DNA of 64,000 nt, taken from the NCBI GenBank assembly GCA_004794655.1, contig SMMW01000585.1, positions 10,477,501 to 10,541,500 of the forward strand. Direction: 5' to 3'. The position numbers and the translations under genes are program-made. This stretch comes from Marisa cornuarietis. Lineage: Eukaryota; Mollusca; Gastropoda; Architaenioglossa; Ampullariidae. A model generated the notes under the pieces. It made no database searches, was not told the origin of the DNA, and was given only the letters and a program-made list of their open reading frames with translations. The stretch's first letter is position 1; the number at the start of each line of letters is the position of its first letter. Shown here in pieces: positions 12,831 to 25,490 of this stretch.

Positions 12831-13503
12831 CCTCCCGTTCTCTAGATACACGCCTTCAAACATCACCCTGCACAGAAAAGGGTTTTTAAAAAACATGGCC
12901 GGATTGTACACAAACAAACTAACATTGTAATAGCCTCAGCTAATGGCATACTTATGTACAAGCGTGACTTCTCAACAGAACTAGCGAAGTGACACCAGAA
13001 CTTGGCCAAGTAGAAATCGCCCTTTAGAAACCAGCTGAAGAGATAGGGAACTACGGAACCAATAATGGTTAAGTGTGTCCTTTGCAGTCTGTGAGGATCA
13101 AGTACAGTGCAAGTGGGCGAGCAATCATCCACGCGTGCCTGCTCGCACATGTATTTTTGTGTCAATGGCGACTTTGAAATGTGTGATTAATGTCAAGTCC
13201 ATATGGGCAGTGTATGTGTATGTGAAAGAAAGGGAATGAGGAACAGAGAGTAATGGAGAAAGAGAGAGTGTATGTACGTGCATATGTAGTTGGAGGAAAT
13301 TTACGGCGGTGTATAACCAACAGGACGAGTTGTAGCGTTTTCAAGTATGGATGTGAGTGTGACTGTGTGATCGGTATTTGTCTAATACGTGGCCACCATC
13401 ATCAACTCAAATTCCTAGTGTAATTATCACTTGGCAAATAAACGGATTCTGTTGCTCCAAGGTAAGCACAAAGGTCAAAGGACCAACCAGCTTTGCGTTG
13501 CGA

Positions 13504-13527
13504 GAAAGAGAGAGAGAGAGAGAGACC
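13504..13527. repeat. (GA)n microsatellite
   Basis: About eleven GA units. Confidence 0.85.
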
Positions 13528-13904
13528 CAGTAGCAAGCCCAGGACTGCAAAAGGAACCTACGAGTTATTCAAGGAATCGCTTAACTGAAGTAGCACAGTT
13601 TTTGGACAAGTATCTTTTTTACAGAGAGCACGAGTCCTGATTAGACTCTGCTCAGCGCTCCTCGGTATGGTTTCATCTCTACGGACACGCATTTCTTTTG
13701 CTCGTAGCAGCAAGCCACACACTAGACATCATTTTATTTTATTTTATTTTAAGCAGATTGGAGAGCGGGTGGAGAGAGCATGTGGACCGGTTTTAAATGC
13801 GTTAATAATAAGAGAAGTAAGCGGGGGACTCACAAGTGGAAAAGTGGGTTATCAAATGACTTTCGTGTTTCAAGGACAAACAGGCGCGAGCGGCGCGGAC
13901 CTTG

Positions 13905-13960
13905 TTCGACCAATCAAAACGTTCGGTCCCCGAAGAGCCTTGTCATTTCTGACCAATCAG
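13905..13960 (+). promoter_or_regulatory. Paired CCAAT boxes in CpG-containing DNA
   Basis: GACCAATCA occurs twice, near 13908 and 13950, about 42 bases apart, in a stretch with many CpG dinucleotides from 13880 to 13980. This resembles an NF-Y-type promoter. No linked exon was found. Confidence 0.22.
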
Positions 13961-15048
13961 CTCGTCGAGTTCCCGTTGATAGCAGAGACATAGATGACCT
14001 CAACGGACATGTTCAAATGTTCACCATAACGATCTCTTTACAAACCCTTTACAAACCAAAAACGATATCTACCCCCAGCCCAACCACCTTATATGCACCC
14101 CTCCGCATCCTCCCCCCCCCGTCCTCAAGGCCTGTGACCTACGTGCATAGTTTTTTTCCCTTGGGTCACTCGCGCTTACAATGATTACCGCCAAGGTCAA
14201 CAAATCGGATCAACAACACTTTGAGCTGTGGTGACGGTTTTATGTGTAACGAAGTGCATGTGCAGGTAGACTTTGACAGACAGAAGGTAGGCTGTGTCCT
14301 GTCCACTACCACCACCGCATCACAGGCCACGTTGCTCGCACACTCTCGTGCAAAAGATGTGTGCACCGGACAAAACGTTTGGAAGAGTGTGACACACCCA
14401 TGTTGTCTGTTCTGCACTATTTTTAGTGACTCGGGCTCTTCTTCCTTGGGTTGGAAATGTGTCGGCCATTGCCTCACATGCATGTTATCGGAGGTCAAAT
14501 GCACGTAAGTACTTTTGTCCTCGTATTGGGGGTCAAGAAACCCAGCTCACGTTGTCACTGCAATCCTGACAGCACTGGGCGGTGTCTAGCTGTGGGCAGG
14601 AGGGCTGGATCATATGTCACGTCCGGGGGGGGGGGGGCAACAAATTTAATGTCTTCAACACTTTTTCTCCGTACGTTTCTCTTGATCCGATAAGATAAGA
14701 ATTTTCATATAATATTATGTTTTATATTTATAACGAGATGAGAATCGCTCTTAGAGCTATGCGCAACGTTAATATTTAAACACTTTGGTTTTGAGTGTCC
14801 CCGTAAGTACAGCTTTAATGGACAACATGATCTCTTTTTGGCGGCTTCGTGGAGTACTGGAAATAAGACAAGGTCCTATAAGCATGACAGGGTTTACCGG
14901 TGAAAAAAAAAATTAGGGCGTTCTGTTTCCTAACTCGCCATTTGAATTCATGTTTAAAACAAATCACTACAGTGTGCTGATAGTGATTTGTAATCGGGTC
15001 ACTATAGTCAAGATAATTCAATGTTCTTAAAATGGCTAAATATGTTCT

Positions 15049-15073
15049 TCTTTCTCTCTCTCTCTCTCTCTCG
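15049..15073. repeat. (TC)n microsatellite
   Basis: About ten to twelve TC units. Confidence 0.85.
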
Positions 15074-16512
15074 CTTATTGCCTCACTGACGATGTATGAT
15101 TTCGTTTCTCTATTCAAAGCTAAAGGTAATATAAGAGAAACAGCTACTTTAGTTTGGAGTACCCTCCAACAGTCGGAATAGTTCTTAATTTCTTAAAAAA
15201 AACTGCTTATAAGCTGACTGGGTTGAACTCATTATAAGTGTATTTACCAAAATCTGTCCCTTCCATTATCCCCACTACACTCTCGAGACTTTACAAACAT
15301 GACTATGATAAGAAATAGGTCAACTGTGACGCCACGACTGAAGACGAATACAATAACTGCCTCGGGTCTCCTATTAGCTCTGACTTTAAAAAGCTAGGGT
15401 TATCTATTGAGGTTCATGATGACAGTTTCTGACCTCTCTCTGTGCATGGTGATTTAAGTATCACGGCTATCCAATCAAAGTCTTGGTATTATTTTCTTGT
15501 ACTCAACCCTGCTGTTTGAGGGCGGGAAAAAAACGAAGTAATTTTGCACTGAATAGACCTTAAGTGATCTTGTCGATCGTCTATCAATTAATTAACACAC
15601 GCGTGAACAAATTTAGATCACATAAAAGCACTCTGTAGAGCACGGGCGGGTAATCCATCACTAAGAAGCCACAAGCAGATCGCATCTTCGAGCAAAGAGA
15701 AAACGTTTTAGTAGAAGAGAGCAAATCCAATCGATATATCGGCGCCTTTGACGACTGGCTCCTTGGGTACAGCCATTAAGGGCATTATTTTCAGAGACAA
15801 AATGTGCGTCATCATCGATTTCAAATTAATGGGCGATTCCGGAAGTAGGAAAGAGCAGATGGTAAAACCATGATGAAGTCGTCTACAAGGAACTGCGATA
15901 AAGTATGTGAACTCCGGGTTCGCCCGAAAAAAAATTTTTGTTTTTGTCGTAAAGACGAGACAAATGTTTATCACAGGAAAGGTAGGCATGCTGCACGTGC
16001 GATTAACTTGCAGTCCGATGTATGTTCTAGAGTGGGTGGTGTGTGAAAGGAGGGGAAGGGGGTCAGCGGAAACAGTTTGCTTCGTCGACATTTGCAGTGT
16101 CCTCTACCTCCAGCATGGCGCATACACCTCTGTTCTGCAGACAACAGTGCGTGTGCTCGCCACGAGTGTGTAACAACAGGGCTCTACACGGCTCATAATT
16201 CCTATATCTGGACTAACCAAGTCTCTAAAATATCTGGTGATAAAGACGAAAATGTGCTTATTGTGTATTGGGCAGCGACTTATATTGGTCAAAAGAGATC
16301 GTAATTTAAAAAAAAAGATCTTTCACATTTGCACAACAATATTTAGCCATTTTGAAGGTGACATTTTGGTTAATTTGATTGGTTATTTTGACACTGAGAA
16401 CCCTTAGTGTTCTAGCCCATCGTCCTTTACTGGATGCGAGTTCCCCCCTTGAGGCCCCATAGTACCCGGTACTGACTAGGTTAAAACAAGTAATTACGTG
16501 ACCTTATGGACG

Positions 16513-16713
16513 TTTCGGTGGGTGAGGGAGCCAGCTTTTTTGTGCGGGCAGTGCCTCCCTCTCTCGCTAACGTACCATCGACAACCTGCTAAGATGCCCA
16601 CTCCACAGCTGGGTCAAGTGAAGAGAAGTACGCTGCGTCACACGGGTATCGAACTACTTAATGTACGCACCTTCAGGTTTGGACGCCTCTGCTCTAACCA
16701 CTCAGTTATCCGC
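16513..16713 (-). mobile_element. tRNA-derived SINE, minus strand
   Basis: Read on the minus strand from 16713: GCGGATAACTGAGTGGTTAG, AGCAGAGGCGTCC, a B-box-like AGTTCGATACCC, then a body containing GACCCAGCTGTGG and ending in a pyrimidine-rich tail. It shares its head and body with the 22.6-kb copy but is diverged. Confidence 0.68.
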
Positions 16714-17376
16714 TTCCCGCTTATTGCGTCCATGACGAGCGCACGCGTTTCTGAACACCTGACCGGCCTGTACGTGGGGCTACAGGGTCGAAGGGCGAAT
16801 GCGGGAAAAAAACAACAGAATGAGACCTACGCTGGTGGTGAAATTACGTGGGCAGTAGACAAGCTCTGCGACCTCGATAGGAAAGGGAGGGGGATCCTAA
16901 GAATTCTGTTGCCTGTTTCTTAAAAAACGGACAACAACGCAGACGATGACGTGGGCAAAGGGCGAACAGCCAAAAGACCCCACGTGATCAGAGTTGCGGG
17001 GGCGAGCGTGTTGACGTATTTCCTGTTTGGCCCACTCGTGAAGTTTGTTCAAGGCGACACAATGTTGACTGGTAGTAGCATAAATATTTGGGTGCATGTG
17101 TCCGTTTCACTCGCTCTCTCTATGTGCGATACAAAGAGCACGTAACTGTGGTAAATGTTTTGCATGAGCAAGGCGCGAAAAGCACTTCCAACCATAGTAA
17201 TAAGGTGTCTGGTTAAGAAGGTCGCTTAATAACTGGTGATACTTTTGACCAATTTTGCTGTGACAAGCGCAACATGGTAAAACAAGCAGTCCCACAATCT
17301 CCACACAGGTGTGTCAAAATACTTCGGCATCGGTTCGTCACAGAAGAAAGCAACCCTTCTGCCGTCTAGCCTAAAG

Positions 17377-18160
17377 GGCTTTCTCAGGACCGGCCTAAGG
17401 TAACTGGAGGCCCTAGGCGAAGTGAATTTGGTGGCCCCAAATGAAATAGAAAAATAAAAATAAACACCGAAAACATAAAATTACGTAATGTATTAAAAAC
17501 CTACCTGTATCTATATCTAAATCAACAAATAACTGAAATTCATATAGCGCAATTCTCGTAGCGCTCAACTAGTATTCTTAAACATATTCGTGCAGATGTC
17601 ATAAACCTTCAACAAAAATCCACTTTTCGTGCTTTGATGGCAGCAAAGTCTCGAATAAATTGTGAATAATCCAGAGACTGGACGATTTCTCATTCGATAG
17701 ATATCATTGCCAGACTGTTCAGGCGTTCTTGCGTCATAGTCGTTCTCAAATAGTGTTTGATTAATTTCAACTTGGAAAAACTTCTTTCATCCGATGCAGC
17801 AGCGATCGGAATTGTCAATGCTATACGAAGGGCTATAGCGACATTTGGAACAGCAGTATTCAAACCATGATCATAAATAAAACGTAAAGCATCAAGGGAA
17901 GACGAAACAGTATCTGCCCTCGACACCGACAAGTCGGCCCTCAGGTGGCACGTTGACCACCCTTTACCTCAATAGTAGAGACTTACAGTTAGGCTAGCAG
18001 ACATAGAGCCATAAAGCTATGTTTGAGATTTGATCCAAGTTTCGCAATTTTTTCTCTAAAAAAAATTTTTTTTGAGTCCTGTACGTGCGAGGGCCCCACC
18101 AATCGGCGACCCTAGGCGGCTGCCTAGTTTGCCTATACCTAAATCCGTCCCTGGCTTTCT
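17377..18160 (-). mobile_element. Degenerate hAT transposon with terminal repeats and target duplication
   Basis: The ends are CAGGACCGG at 17385 and CCGTCCCTG ending at 18153, imperfect inverted repeats of hAT type. GGCTTTCT at 17377-17384 is repeated as GCTTTCT immediately after the element, with the last element base ambiguous, giving a 7-8-bp target duplication. Inside, the minus strand keeps the C-terminal dimerisation region of a hAT transposase. The remainder of the transposase is missing, so the copy is an internally deleted, inactive element. Confidence 0.82.
17690..17932 (-). pseudogene. hAT transposase C-terminal dimerisation fragment
   Basis: An 80-residue frame contains VAIALRIALTIPIAAASDER and SFSKLKLIKHYLRTTMTQER followed by LNSLAMISIE. 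This is the conserved C-terminal dimerisation motif of hAT transposases, as also seen in ZMYM1-like domesticated relatives. The N-terminal zinc finger and catalytic core are absent. It lies inside the 769-bp element with hAT ends, so it is a transposon relic rather than a host gene. Confidence 0.82.
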
Positions 18161-18871
18161 TAAACTATACCCTGAAATACATGACTGAGTTTGGCATGTT
18201 TTGATAACCATGACCGTTAAGCAAAACCGTGTTGAACAGGCAACTGTCATGTCAGGTTAACAAGACCCTAAGAACACTACACTCAACCTATGTCAACTTG
18301 TCGTGACATATGAAAGTCACTGACGAAACTCGACATGAAGTATCTGATTATGGAATGAGGATGTTTGTTTAGGAAATCTACAGTGTGAGAATATTTTCAA
18401 CCGGAAAATTTTGCATTTCATCCCTTACGTAAACGACGCGACAGAGTTCGTGATTAAACGTGTTTTACCGAAAATAAGTCCTAGGAGGATTTTTCAGGAC
18501 GCTCGTGATGTTTGCCCTACCCTAAATAGAAGCCTTAGTTTACATTTATGAAGCGAGTCATTTACATCTATCAGCTAAAATTTGTTGTGCTCTTTTTTTG
18601 AAAACAGTTACTTGTGCGGTATTCGATAAATGAAAAATTATTTTAAGTAAATACGCTCTTTTGTTAAACCTCTTCGATTTGTACAACAATAATTTTTAAA
18701 TTCCTGTCTTAGTTTAGACAGCATGCATTTGGAGGTTCCCTTTTGAAATATTTTCTAATGAGTATTTGACACTCGTCGATATATGCGTTGTAATATGATT
18801 TTAAACTCTACCGGAACTGATTGCGTGATTGGCTGGTTATATTTCCCATTGGGTCAGTAACTATGGACGTA

Positions 18872-19023
18872 CATAGCAGTGGCGTAGGAAGATCCTTGGC
18901 TTTGGTAGGGGCAAGCTCCATGCTGACGATGAACGATGTTCACATTCTTGCCTTCCGAGCATTTTATTTTGGGGGGGGGCAGCTGCCCCCCTTGCCCCCC
19001 CCGGTTCCTACGCCACTGCATAG
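18872..19023. mobile_element. Short MITE with 14-bp perfect terminal repeats
   Basis: CAGTGGCGTAGGAA at 18877 and its exact inverse TTCCTACGCCACTG ending at 19018 bound a 142-bp element with a G-run and C-run facing each other inside. The flanks are CATAG at 18872-18876 and 19019-19023, a 5-bp target duplication. The termini are hAT-like; a 5-bp duplication is known for the hAT5 group. It is non-coding. Confidence 0.85.
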
Positions 19024-20869
19024 TAAACAGACTGACACTTCTAACAGGTGTCATATGCTGTGTGGGAAGAAACACCCTAAGATGAAGTTGAAAAATATAA
19101 ACAAGGTGCACACACAGTCCTATCCGACTGAGGGTTCGGACTGAGCCATTGGCGGCTAGCTGTCCGCCACGCATGCTTTGATGACGTCACATGAAACGGC
19201 TCAATACATCGATCGTAAGACTGATCACTGATTCCGCCGCCTGCGGCATGAGTGACAGGAGTACTCCAGCCCTTGCTCAGCTTGTCTCCTCACTTCAGTC
19301 GCCAACAGCCACGCAATTACTTTGGAGTGCACTACCCTAAAAGCTGAGGTCGCACGATTAATACACACCTGATTTACAAACGACCTTTGCCCTCCTCCTT
19401 CACAATCTATAGTGTATAGGTATTACCGACAGACCAAAAAAAAAAGATATCTCGTGAGAATATCAGATTTAGTTTTATCGCTTACTAAATGCTTCGTCAT
19501 TCTCTCTCTCTCTGCCTACCGACAAGTGTTGCACTGACACCTGACACCATAGCTACACAACCAACTGTTTGTCTAGAACACCTAAAGTCAGCCTGACCCG
19601 CCGCTTTCTAGGACTTCTTCATCCGATCAAGGAAATCGTTCAGACCAACATCTTTTTTTTAACCTGGCCATACGCCATGACAGGTGGCTTTACAAACATC
19701 ATTTCTCTTTTCTCTTGGCGAAAGACCGGAGGTTCGACTGGTCGCGAGGCGCAGAAAGCCATCGAGTGTCTTCACAAAATCGTTGGGAAATGGCCTCAGG
19801 CAAGCGTTGTGCTGAAATCAGCGTTGAAACAGTATACGGGGCCTTGCTTTATGGATGACCAGTTCTCGTTAATAATAATCTGGCGCATGTATACACTCAT
19901 AATCAACTACTTGTTATTTTAGTTGAGAGTCACGCACCTTGTCCCTCATAGCTGTCAACAAATTGTTGATATAGTGGGATGTCTCATGTAAGTGAATGGT
20001 TATACGAGTGGGGGCTAAAGAAACACCGCTGCAAAATAAAATATGTTTGATAGCTCAGCTGCCTGCAGATTGCATAAACGCTCCTAATTGCAGCGTTGTT
20101 TATTGTTATCACACTGGCTAAACAAAGATAGCGAAAAGGACCGTTTTTCTTATTGAAAATAATTATACTTATTCAAGTAGACAAGACAAACTGATAGACT
20201 TAGGAAGAGACTTACACATTGCGAACATGCAGACGGCGGGTCAAAGGCATAGCGTACGTAACAAGAGAGGAGGGGGTGGGTGGGAGTTACAGTCCTCTCC
20301 CCTTTGTCGAGCTCAAAAGGTCAGAGAAGACCGTGTGAGGTAAATACACATTATCAGGTCCGACTACTGCTTTTGCTGAAGCACTGCCTAGCAGTCTGGC
20401 GCGGATCTTATACAAACATAGATATACCTACCAACATGCGCATATCTACATGAGATTCTAGGCAATGTCTCTGTCATTTTCTTATTCGCGCCTTTGTTCA
20501 CGTGTGTTTTCACCCTTCTGCTTGTGTCTCTTTCCTTTCATCAGGACCCTGAATTTAGTCAGCTGTCCTCTCTCTCTCTCCCTTCTCTCTGTCTCCCCCT
20601 TCTCTGGTAGCAGCGAGAGGGTTGAGAAGAGAGAACACGCCTCTCAGTAACTCGATCCTGCACCTGTGATAATCACATGCAGGTGGGCAATCTGAGCCTG
20701 AGACAGAAGGATTTCAATATTAAAATAAAAGGCAGTCATGCCGACTACGATCGTATTGTTGATAGAGGTGACGTGTGTATTGGGGGTGGTAATGTCGACA
20801 TATAAAATTATAATGCTTAGTTGCAGTGGTGCTGTTGATGGTAGAGGTAGAGTGTAAAGTGTTGGTGGT
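19024..20869. other. Intergenic, no gene seen
   Basis: A frame at 19569-19922 includes GREAQKAIECLHKIVGKWPQ and ASVVLKSALKQYTGPCF, which looks mildly protein-like but has no recognisable family. A TC-rich stretch lies at 20570-20605. Confidence 0.4.
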
Positions 20870-21615
20870 TTTGTTGGTAAAGTTAGCAAAGTGTATAGTG
20901 GAGGTAATTGTTAGTAGAGGTATATAGTGAAGGTGGTGTCTGTTGGTAGTGGTATAATGTCCAGAGGATAGCGTATGTTGGAGATAATGCTATTGTTGGT
21001 AGATGTATATAGTGGGGGACATATTGTTGGTAATGGTATAGTGTATAGTAGAATAGTAGTGGTGGTAATAGTGTTGGTAGAAGTATAGATTATCGTGACG
21101 GTGCGACTATTGCTGGTAGATGTATAGGGTATAGTGGTGATAGCTTTGTTGGTCACAGTACTAAAGTGTATAGGGGAGTTAATCGTTGGTAGAAATATAT
21201 AGTGAAGATGTTGGTTGTGGTATAATGTACAGAGGATAGCGTATATTGGTAGAAGTATATAGTTGATATGTCATTGTTGGTATTAGTGTATAGTAGAGGT
21301 GGTACCACCGAAGGTATGTGCATGATGTAAAGTGGCTGTGATGCTATTGTTGTTAGAGTTATAGTCTATGGTGACGATGGTGCTATTATGTTAGAGATAT
21401 AGTGTATAGTGAATGTGGTACCGTTGATAGTAGAGGTATCGCGCATAGTGTTGGTGATACTATTATTGTTGATAGGATAGTGTATAGTGACTGTAGTGCT
21501 TTTGTTAGTAGAGGTATAGTATTTAGTGGATGCTGTGTCATTCTAGAGGTATAATGTATAGGGGAGGGGCCTTTGTTGGTAGAGGTCTAGTGTATAGTGC
21601 CGATGATGCTATTGT
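20870..21615. repeat. Degenerate minisatellite, GTTGGTAG...TATAGTG type
   Basis: The strand is strongly G/T/A-biased, with phrases such as TGTTGGTAGAGGTATAGTGT repeating every 30-50 bases in variable form. Unit length varies, so it is an old, diverged tandem array. Open frames on the minus strand come from the repeat and are not genes. Confidence 0.75.
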
Positions 21616-22580
21616 GGCATAGGAAGATGTTCGACATTTCCTTCAAAGTCTTTATGCACACACTAGCTGCAGCAGAAGCATCCTCGCAAGATGTTGTGCT
21701 GTTGATAATTCTTCGGTTACAGCAACCACAATCCACAACAAACACATTTCACATGAAGTGAAAGGCCAGAAAATGTCGAGGACTGCTGCATCAGCGCCAG
21801 GAGACCAGAAGCCCTACTAGCTTACTCGTCCCTGCCTTCGGAGACCACCTATAGTGTTTTCTGCAAAATGTCATAGTTCTTCATTAGAGACTCCATTGCT
21901 CTAGGTAAAGGGGCTTTATGGTTGGCGCGGGATTTTCTTTCATTCTACTTTTTCCAAATCGTTATATGACAAAGCCGAGAAAAAAATGACCGAACTCTTC
22001 TCTGGGAGTGGAGTTCCACAGTTTTATTGTTTGAGCTGGATAGGGATTTTGTTTTAGTTCCTTGCTGCGACATTGTTTAACTGATGGGAAAAAACGGGGA
22101 ATTGGTGATGCAAAAGTCGTAAATTATCTGGTCGTTTTTAAACTGAAATATAATATATGCCCTAATTTTTAACAGTGTCGATAAACTACAATTTTCTTTT
22201 GAAAGCACATTTTCAGACCAGAAAATAGATTCTCTCTCTTGTAATAAAGAGCTGAAAAAAGACTTGAAGAAAGGTTGGAAGACTATCTCCACGTTTTTCA
22301 TAAAATTAATGCATTTACATAGTATTAATTGAAAACTAATATTTAAATAGGTTATTCTAAGCAGAACTATTTAAACTAATTCCTTACCTTTGTTCTCGAC
22401 TTGCCCAAGTAAAAACGAAAGGCACTGATAACAACGACTTTTTGTTCGGCGTTTTAAGCTGGCACTTGTGACTGTCAGCACAGCTCAGCGCCCGAATCAC
22501 AAAATTATTGTCGAAAACATAGAGGAATATATGATGTGTATTTAATGTAAAGATCCTAGCATTCTAGAAACAAAAGGGGG

Positions 22581-22830
22581 ACGCGGATAGTTGAGTTGTT
22601 AGAGCGCTAGCGTCCGATATGAGGGACCCGCTTGATTGATACCCGAGTAGCGCAGCAAACTTGCCCCAGTCAACCCAGCTGGCGGAAATGGGTACCTGAC
22701 TCCACAGGGGTGGGGGTGGGGAAGGTAAGGCAGCGAGGGAGAGGACATGGGCACCGCCCTCACCTAAAGCTGGCCCCCCAAAAAGTGAGGTCTCTAACAT
22801 CTCCCCCTCCCCACCTCCAGGAACCTGAAA
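22581..22830 (+). mobile_element. tRNA-derived SINE
   Basis: The head GCGGATAGTTGAGTTGTTAG resembles a tRNA A-box and D-arm, followed by AGAGCGCTAG and a degraded B-box around TTGATTGATACCC. A conserved body then reads CAGTCAACCCAGCTGGCGG and GGTACCTGACTCCA. The end is G/C-rich, near CTCTAACATCTCC. Relatives with the same head and body occur at 16.6 and 24.05 kb. Confidence 0.7.
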
Positions 22831-23956
22831 AGGTTAGGGGACGACCTTTACCTTTTATCTTAGAAACAAAAGACTTTTTTGCAATAGATGAGAACCTCTG
22901 GCATAAAAGATGTTTACAACACAGTCACTCCATTCTTATTTCATCTCTTAAGATTTTTTCGGTTATTTCCTCTCTGCTCCTAGCCTAAAACGCTTAATAA
23001 AAATAAATTGACAGTAATACACTAAAAAAGCAATTACATATATACATAGCGAAAATAAGAACATGTAAATTTATGTAGAGTACAATACAGAGATTAAATA
23101 TTCTTAGTTATGAATAACATAAAATAAAACTGATAGAGATATTACTCAACGGACACACAAAGAGGAGTAGTATTGTTTTTGCTACCGATCTGCTGATCTC
23201 GGTGGCTACAATGAATGATAAATTGTGACATGTCTCCTGCTGCTCCGTGAATGGTTGAGGGTGAATTCACAGTAAACCATTGAATATGTCTACAGCAAAT
23301 GCCACGTTATGTGTACAATAAAGTTTCCACATAATTATATCCAATGTATGTTACCAGCGACAGTTGTTGATGATAATATAGCGATTTTGTGTTGTTTTAC
23401 TTTTGCAGTTGCCGCTGAGTCGTAGACAGTCATAATACCAGTCTCACCCTAGAGAAATGTATAATGAGACCCGCTCATTCAGGATTCAGCAACTAGAAAA
23501 AAACATCCTTAAGGTCTCTCTGCCGTTTGTCCAGTCGATGCCGCTGATTCATATGAGTCTAGTAAAATAGACATCCTCGTGCTTTTCCCAAAGTGAAAAG
23601 CGTTTCTGTTCGGTTTGCAAATTTAGTTTGCAACTAATTTGTCCCTGACTTTCAGTAGTAAAGGATGGTCAGTGAGCGTGGCAATTTCAATAAGTGATTT
23701 CAGATAATTTTAGGGGTTTAGAAAGGAGATGTCGCAGCCACGAACGGGTGGGGGATGTTTTTACGGTGGTCAGAAAACAGCCACAGGACAGAGGTGGCGA
23801 TATGTTGGGGGAGGGGCAGAAATACCACTCGCGAAGTATCCATATCTTGTCCAGCGGGTCTCTCTTCACTCCGGCATCGCCACAGCCTAAATTAACATGG
23901 CAAACAATACTAAGGTACTGTACAGTAGTCCCATACTCTTGCAGATGGAGGTGAAT

Positions 23957-24153
23957 GAGGTGCTAAAGCCCCCACTTAGTTCGGGGCGGGCTTTTGTGAG
24001 GGTGATTCCAGTTTCGTTTCCCTGGCAATACCCTTTATCCAGCTCCACAGTTGAGTCAACTGGTGGAAGTGCACTGCGTTGCACAGATACAGAAATAGGT
24101 AGTATGCGCGCCTTCGGGTTTGGATTAAATTGCACTAACCGCTAGACTATCCC
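23957..24153 (-). mobile_element. tRNA-derived SINE, minus strand, diverged
   Basis: From 24153 on the minus strand: GGGGATAGTCTAGCGGTTAG, then TGCAATTTAATCC, CCCGAAGGCGCGCAT, a worn B-box region, and GTTGACTCAACTGTGGAGC. The arrangement is the same as in the 16.6-kb copy. Confidence 0.62.
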
Positions 24154-24604
24154 CAAAACAGTACTACGCCAGCATGTAAATGACCTCAAAGACATGCATT
24201 GTTGATGTCTTTTGAAATACTTTGTTAAAATTACAATAAACTTTATCCTTGTCTTTGATGCCTCCCACAAAAACGTGTCGTGATCAATTTGTTTTTAATT
24301 AATTGTGGAATATTAATACCCATGATCGCGCGCGCGCGTGTGTCTGTGCGATGGAAAAAGGAGAAGCTAGGAGGATAATTTTTGCGAAATCGACTAGATA
24401 AAACTGTTATAGCGGTGTGTGTCGTATCGACGTGAACCTGTTAAATGTAAATAGGGTGGGGGGGGGAAAGAAGTGTGACAGCTGGAATGTTTGTGGCCCA
24501 ACACATCTGATTCCAGTTCTCTCGCTGTTCCCATTCGTTTTGCCTCTCTCTCTTCTTCTTGGCCTATTTGCCTTTTGTGAAGAATCGCAACTCAAGCATC
24601 GGAC

Positions 24605-24708
24605 CAGTGGAGGGGGGGGGGGCGGCGGACAAAAAGATACTGTTCCCCTTTCAGTGTCTTTTTTGAGGGGGCGGCTGCCCCTTTGCCCACCCGGTTCCTA
24701 CGCCACTA
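24605..24708. mobile_element. Degenerate copy of the same MITE family
   Basis: The 3' end GGTTCCTACGCCACT and the preceding GGCTGCCCCTTTGCCC match the 18.9-kb element closely. The 5' end keeps only CAGTGG before a long G run. No clear target duplication remains. Confidence 0.6.
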
Positions 24709-24719
24709 TAGTGCTGTTA

Positions 24720-24945
24720 CTACTACTGCTGCTGCTACTATTAATACAGCTCATTTATATAGCGCCTGTCTCCAGCAGCAAAGCCGGACTCAAAGTCCTT
24801 TACATACAGGCACACGAGTACACACTTTTTTCTTTAGGGTAGGCATCAAATGCACCTTCATACGAACTCTCACACATAGGATGTAGGAAACCGAAGTACC
24901 CGAAGAAAACCACCGACGGACAGGCCTGTAAACAGATGTCACATT
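24720..24945 (+). repeat. Dispersed repeat (TATAGCGCC ... GGAAACCGAAGTACCC type)
   Basis: TTTATATAGCGCCTGTCTCC, CTCAAAGTCCTTTACATACA, then AGGAAACCGAAGTACCCGAA and AACAGATGTCACAT form a conserved order that I recognise as a widespread interspersed repeat in molluscs and other animals. It has no coding content. Confidence 0.5.
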
Positions 24946-25490
24946 TAGAGAAAAGTACAACATTACGAGATCTTTCTCTGCAATTTCATTATAACACAAG
25001 AAGTATCTTTTAAGAATCAGAGTCTGCAGATTTCCGCAGTTGCATAGAAAAAGCTGCACAAGTCTGCAATTTTTTCCCACATCACGCCAAGAAAATTCGT
25101 ACTACAAGGAACTGCAGTTTATGCAGTTTCCTCAAATTACAAGAGCAACAACAGTCAGCAGTTTCTCCCGGTTACGAGAAGTATCAACATTCTCCAGTTT
25201 CCTCACATAAGGCTTTTTACGTTACAAAACGACGTTGCCAATGCCCACAGATTCCTTCATTACCTCATGAACCTGCAGAATCGTCGCTCTGGAGATTGTA
25301 CAGGGCAACAAAGTGAAGGAGAAAATAGACACATATTTAGAGGTTTTGATCATCAAAATTAAACCTGTTCATTAAAAAAACAAACAAAACAAAACAAAAA
25401 CCCAGCAGAAATAACAAGGAGAAAGTCCTTTCAGTTTAAAATGGAATATTGTCGAGCCTCAGCAGCACGCAACCGACTCCGACGTTCGTT

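Larger units (their letters stand above)
12831..16512. other. Intergenic, no gene seen
   Basis: Contains the GA and TC microsatellites, the paired CCAAT boxes, an AGGTCAAAGGACC near 13474 (an imperfect DR1) and a 12-base G run at about 14627. Confidence 0.45.

Noticed and set aside
15708..16091. Minus-strand frame ending GADISIGFALFY, reminiscent of ionotropic receptor ligand-binding sequence
   Set aside because: The resemblance is limited to a few residues; no other motif, splice site or frame support was found.
20644..21156. Thr/Ile/Pro-rich minus-strand frames
   Set aside because: They come from the degenerate GTTGGTAG...TATAGTG minisatellite.
22581..22660. Functional tRNA gene
   Set aside because: The A-box is followed by a degraded B-box and a conserved non-tRNA body; stems do not pair as a tRNA should, so it is a SINE head.
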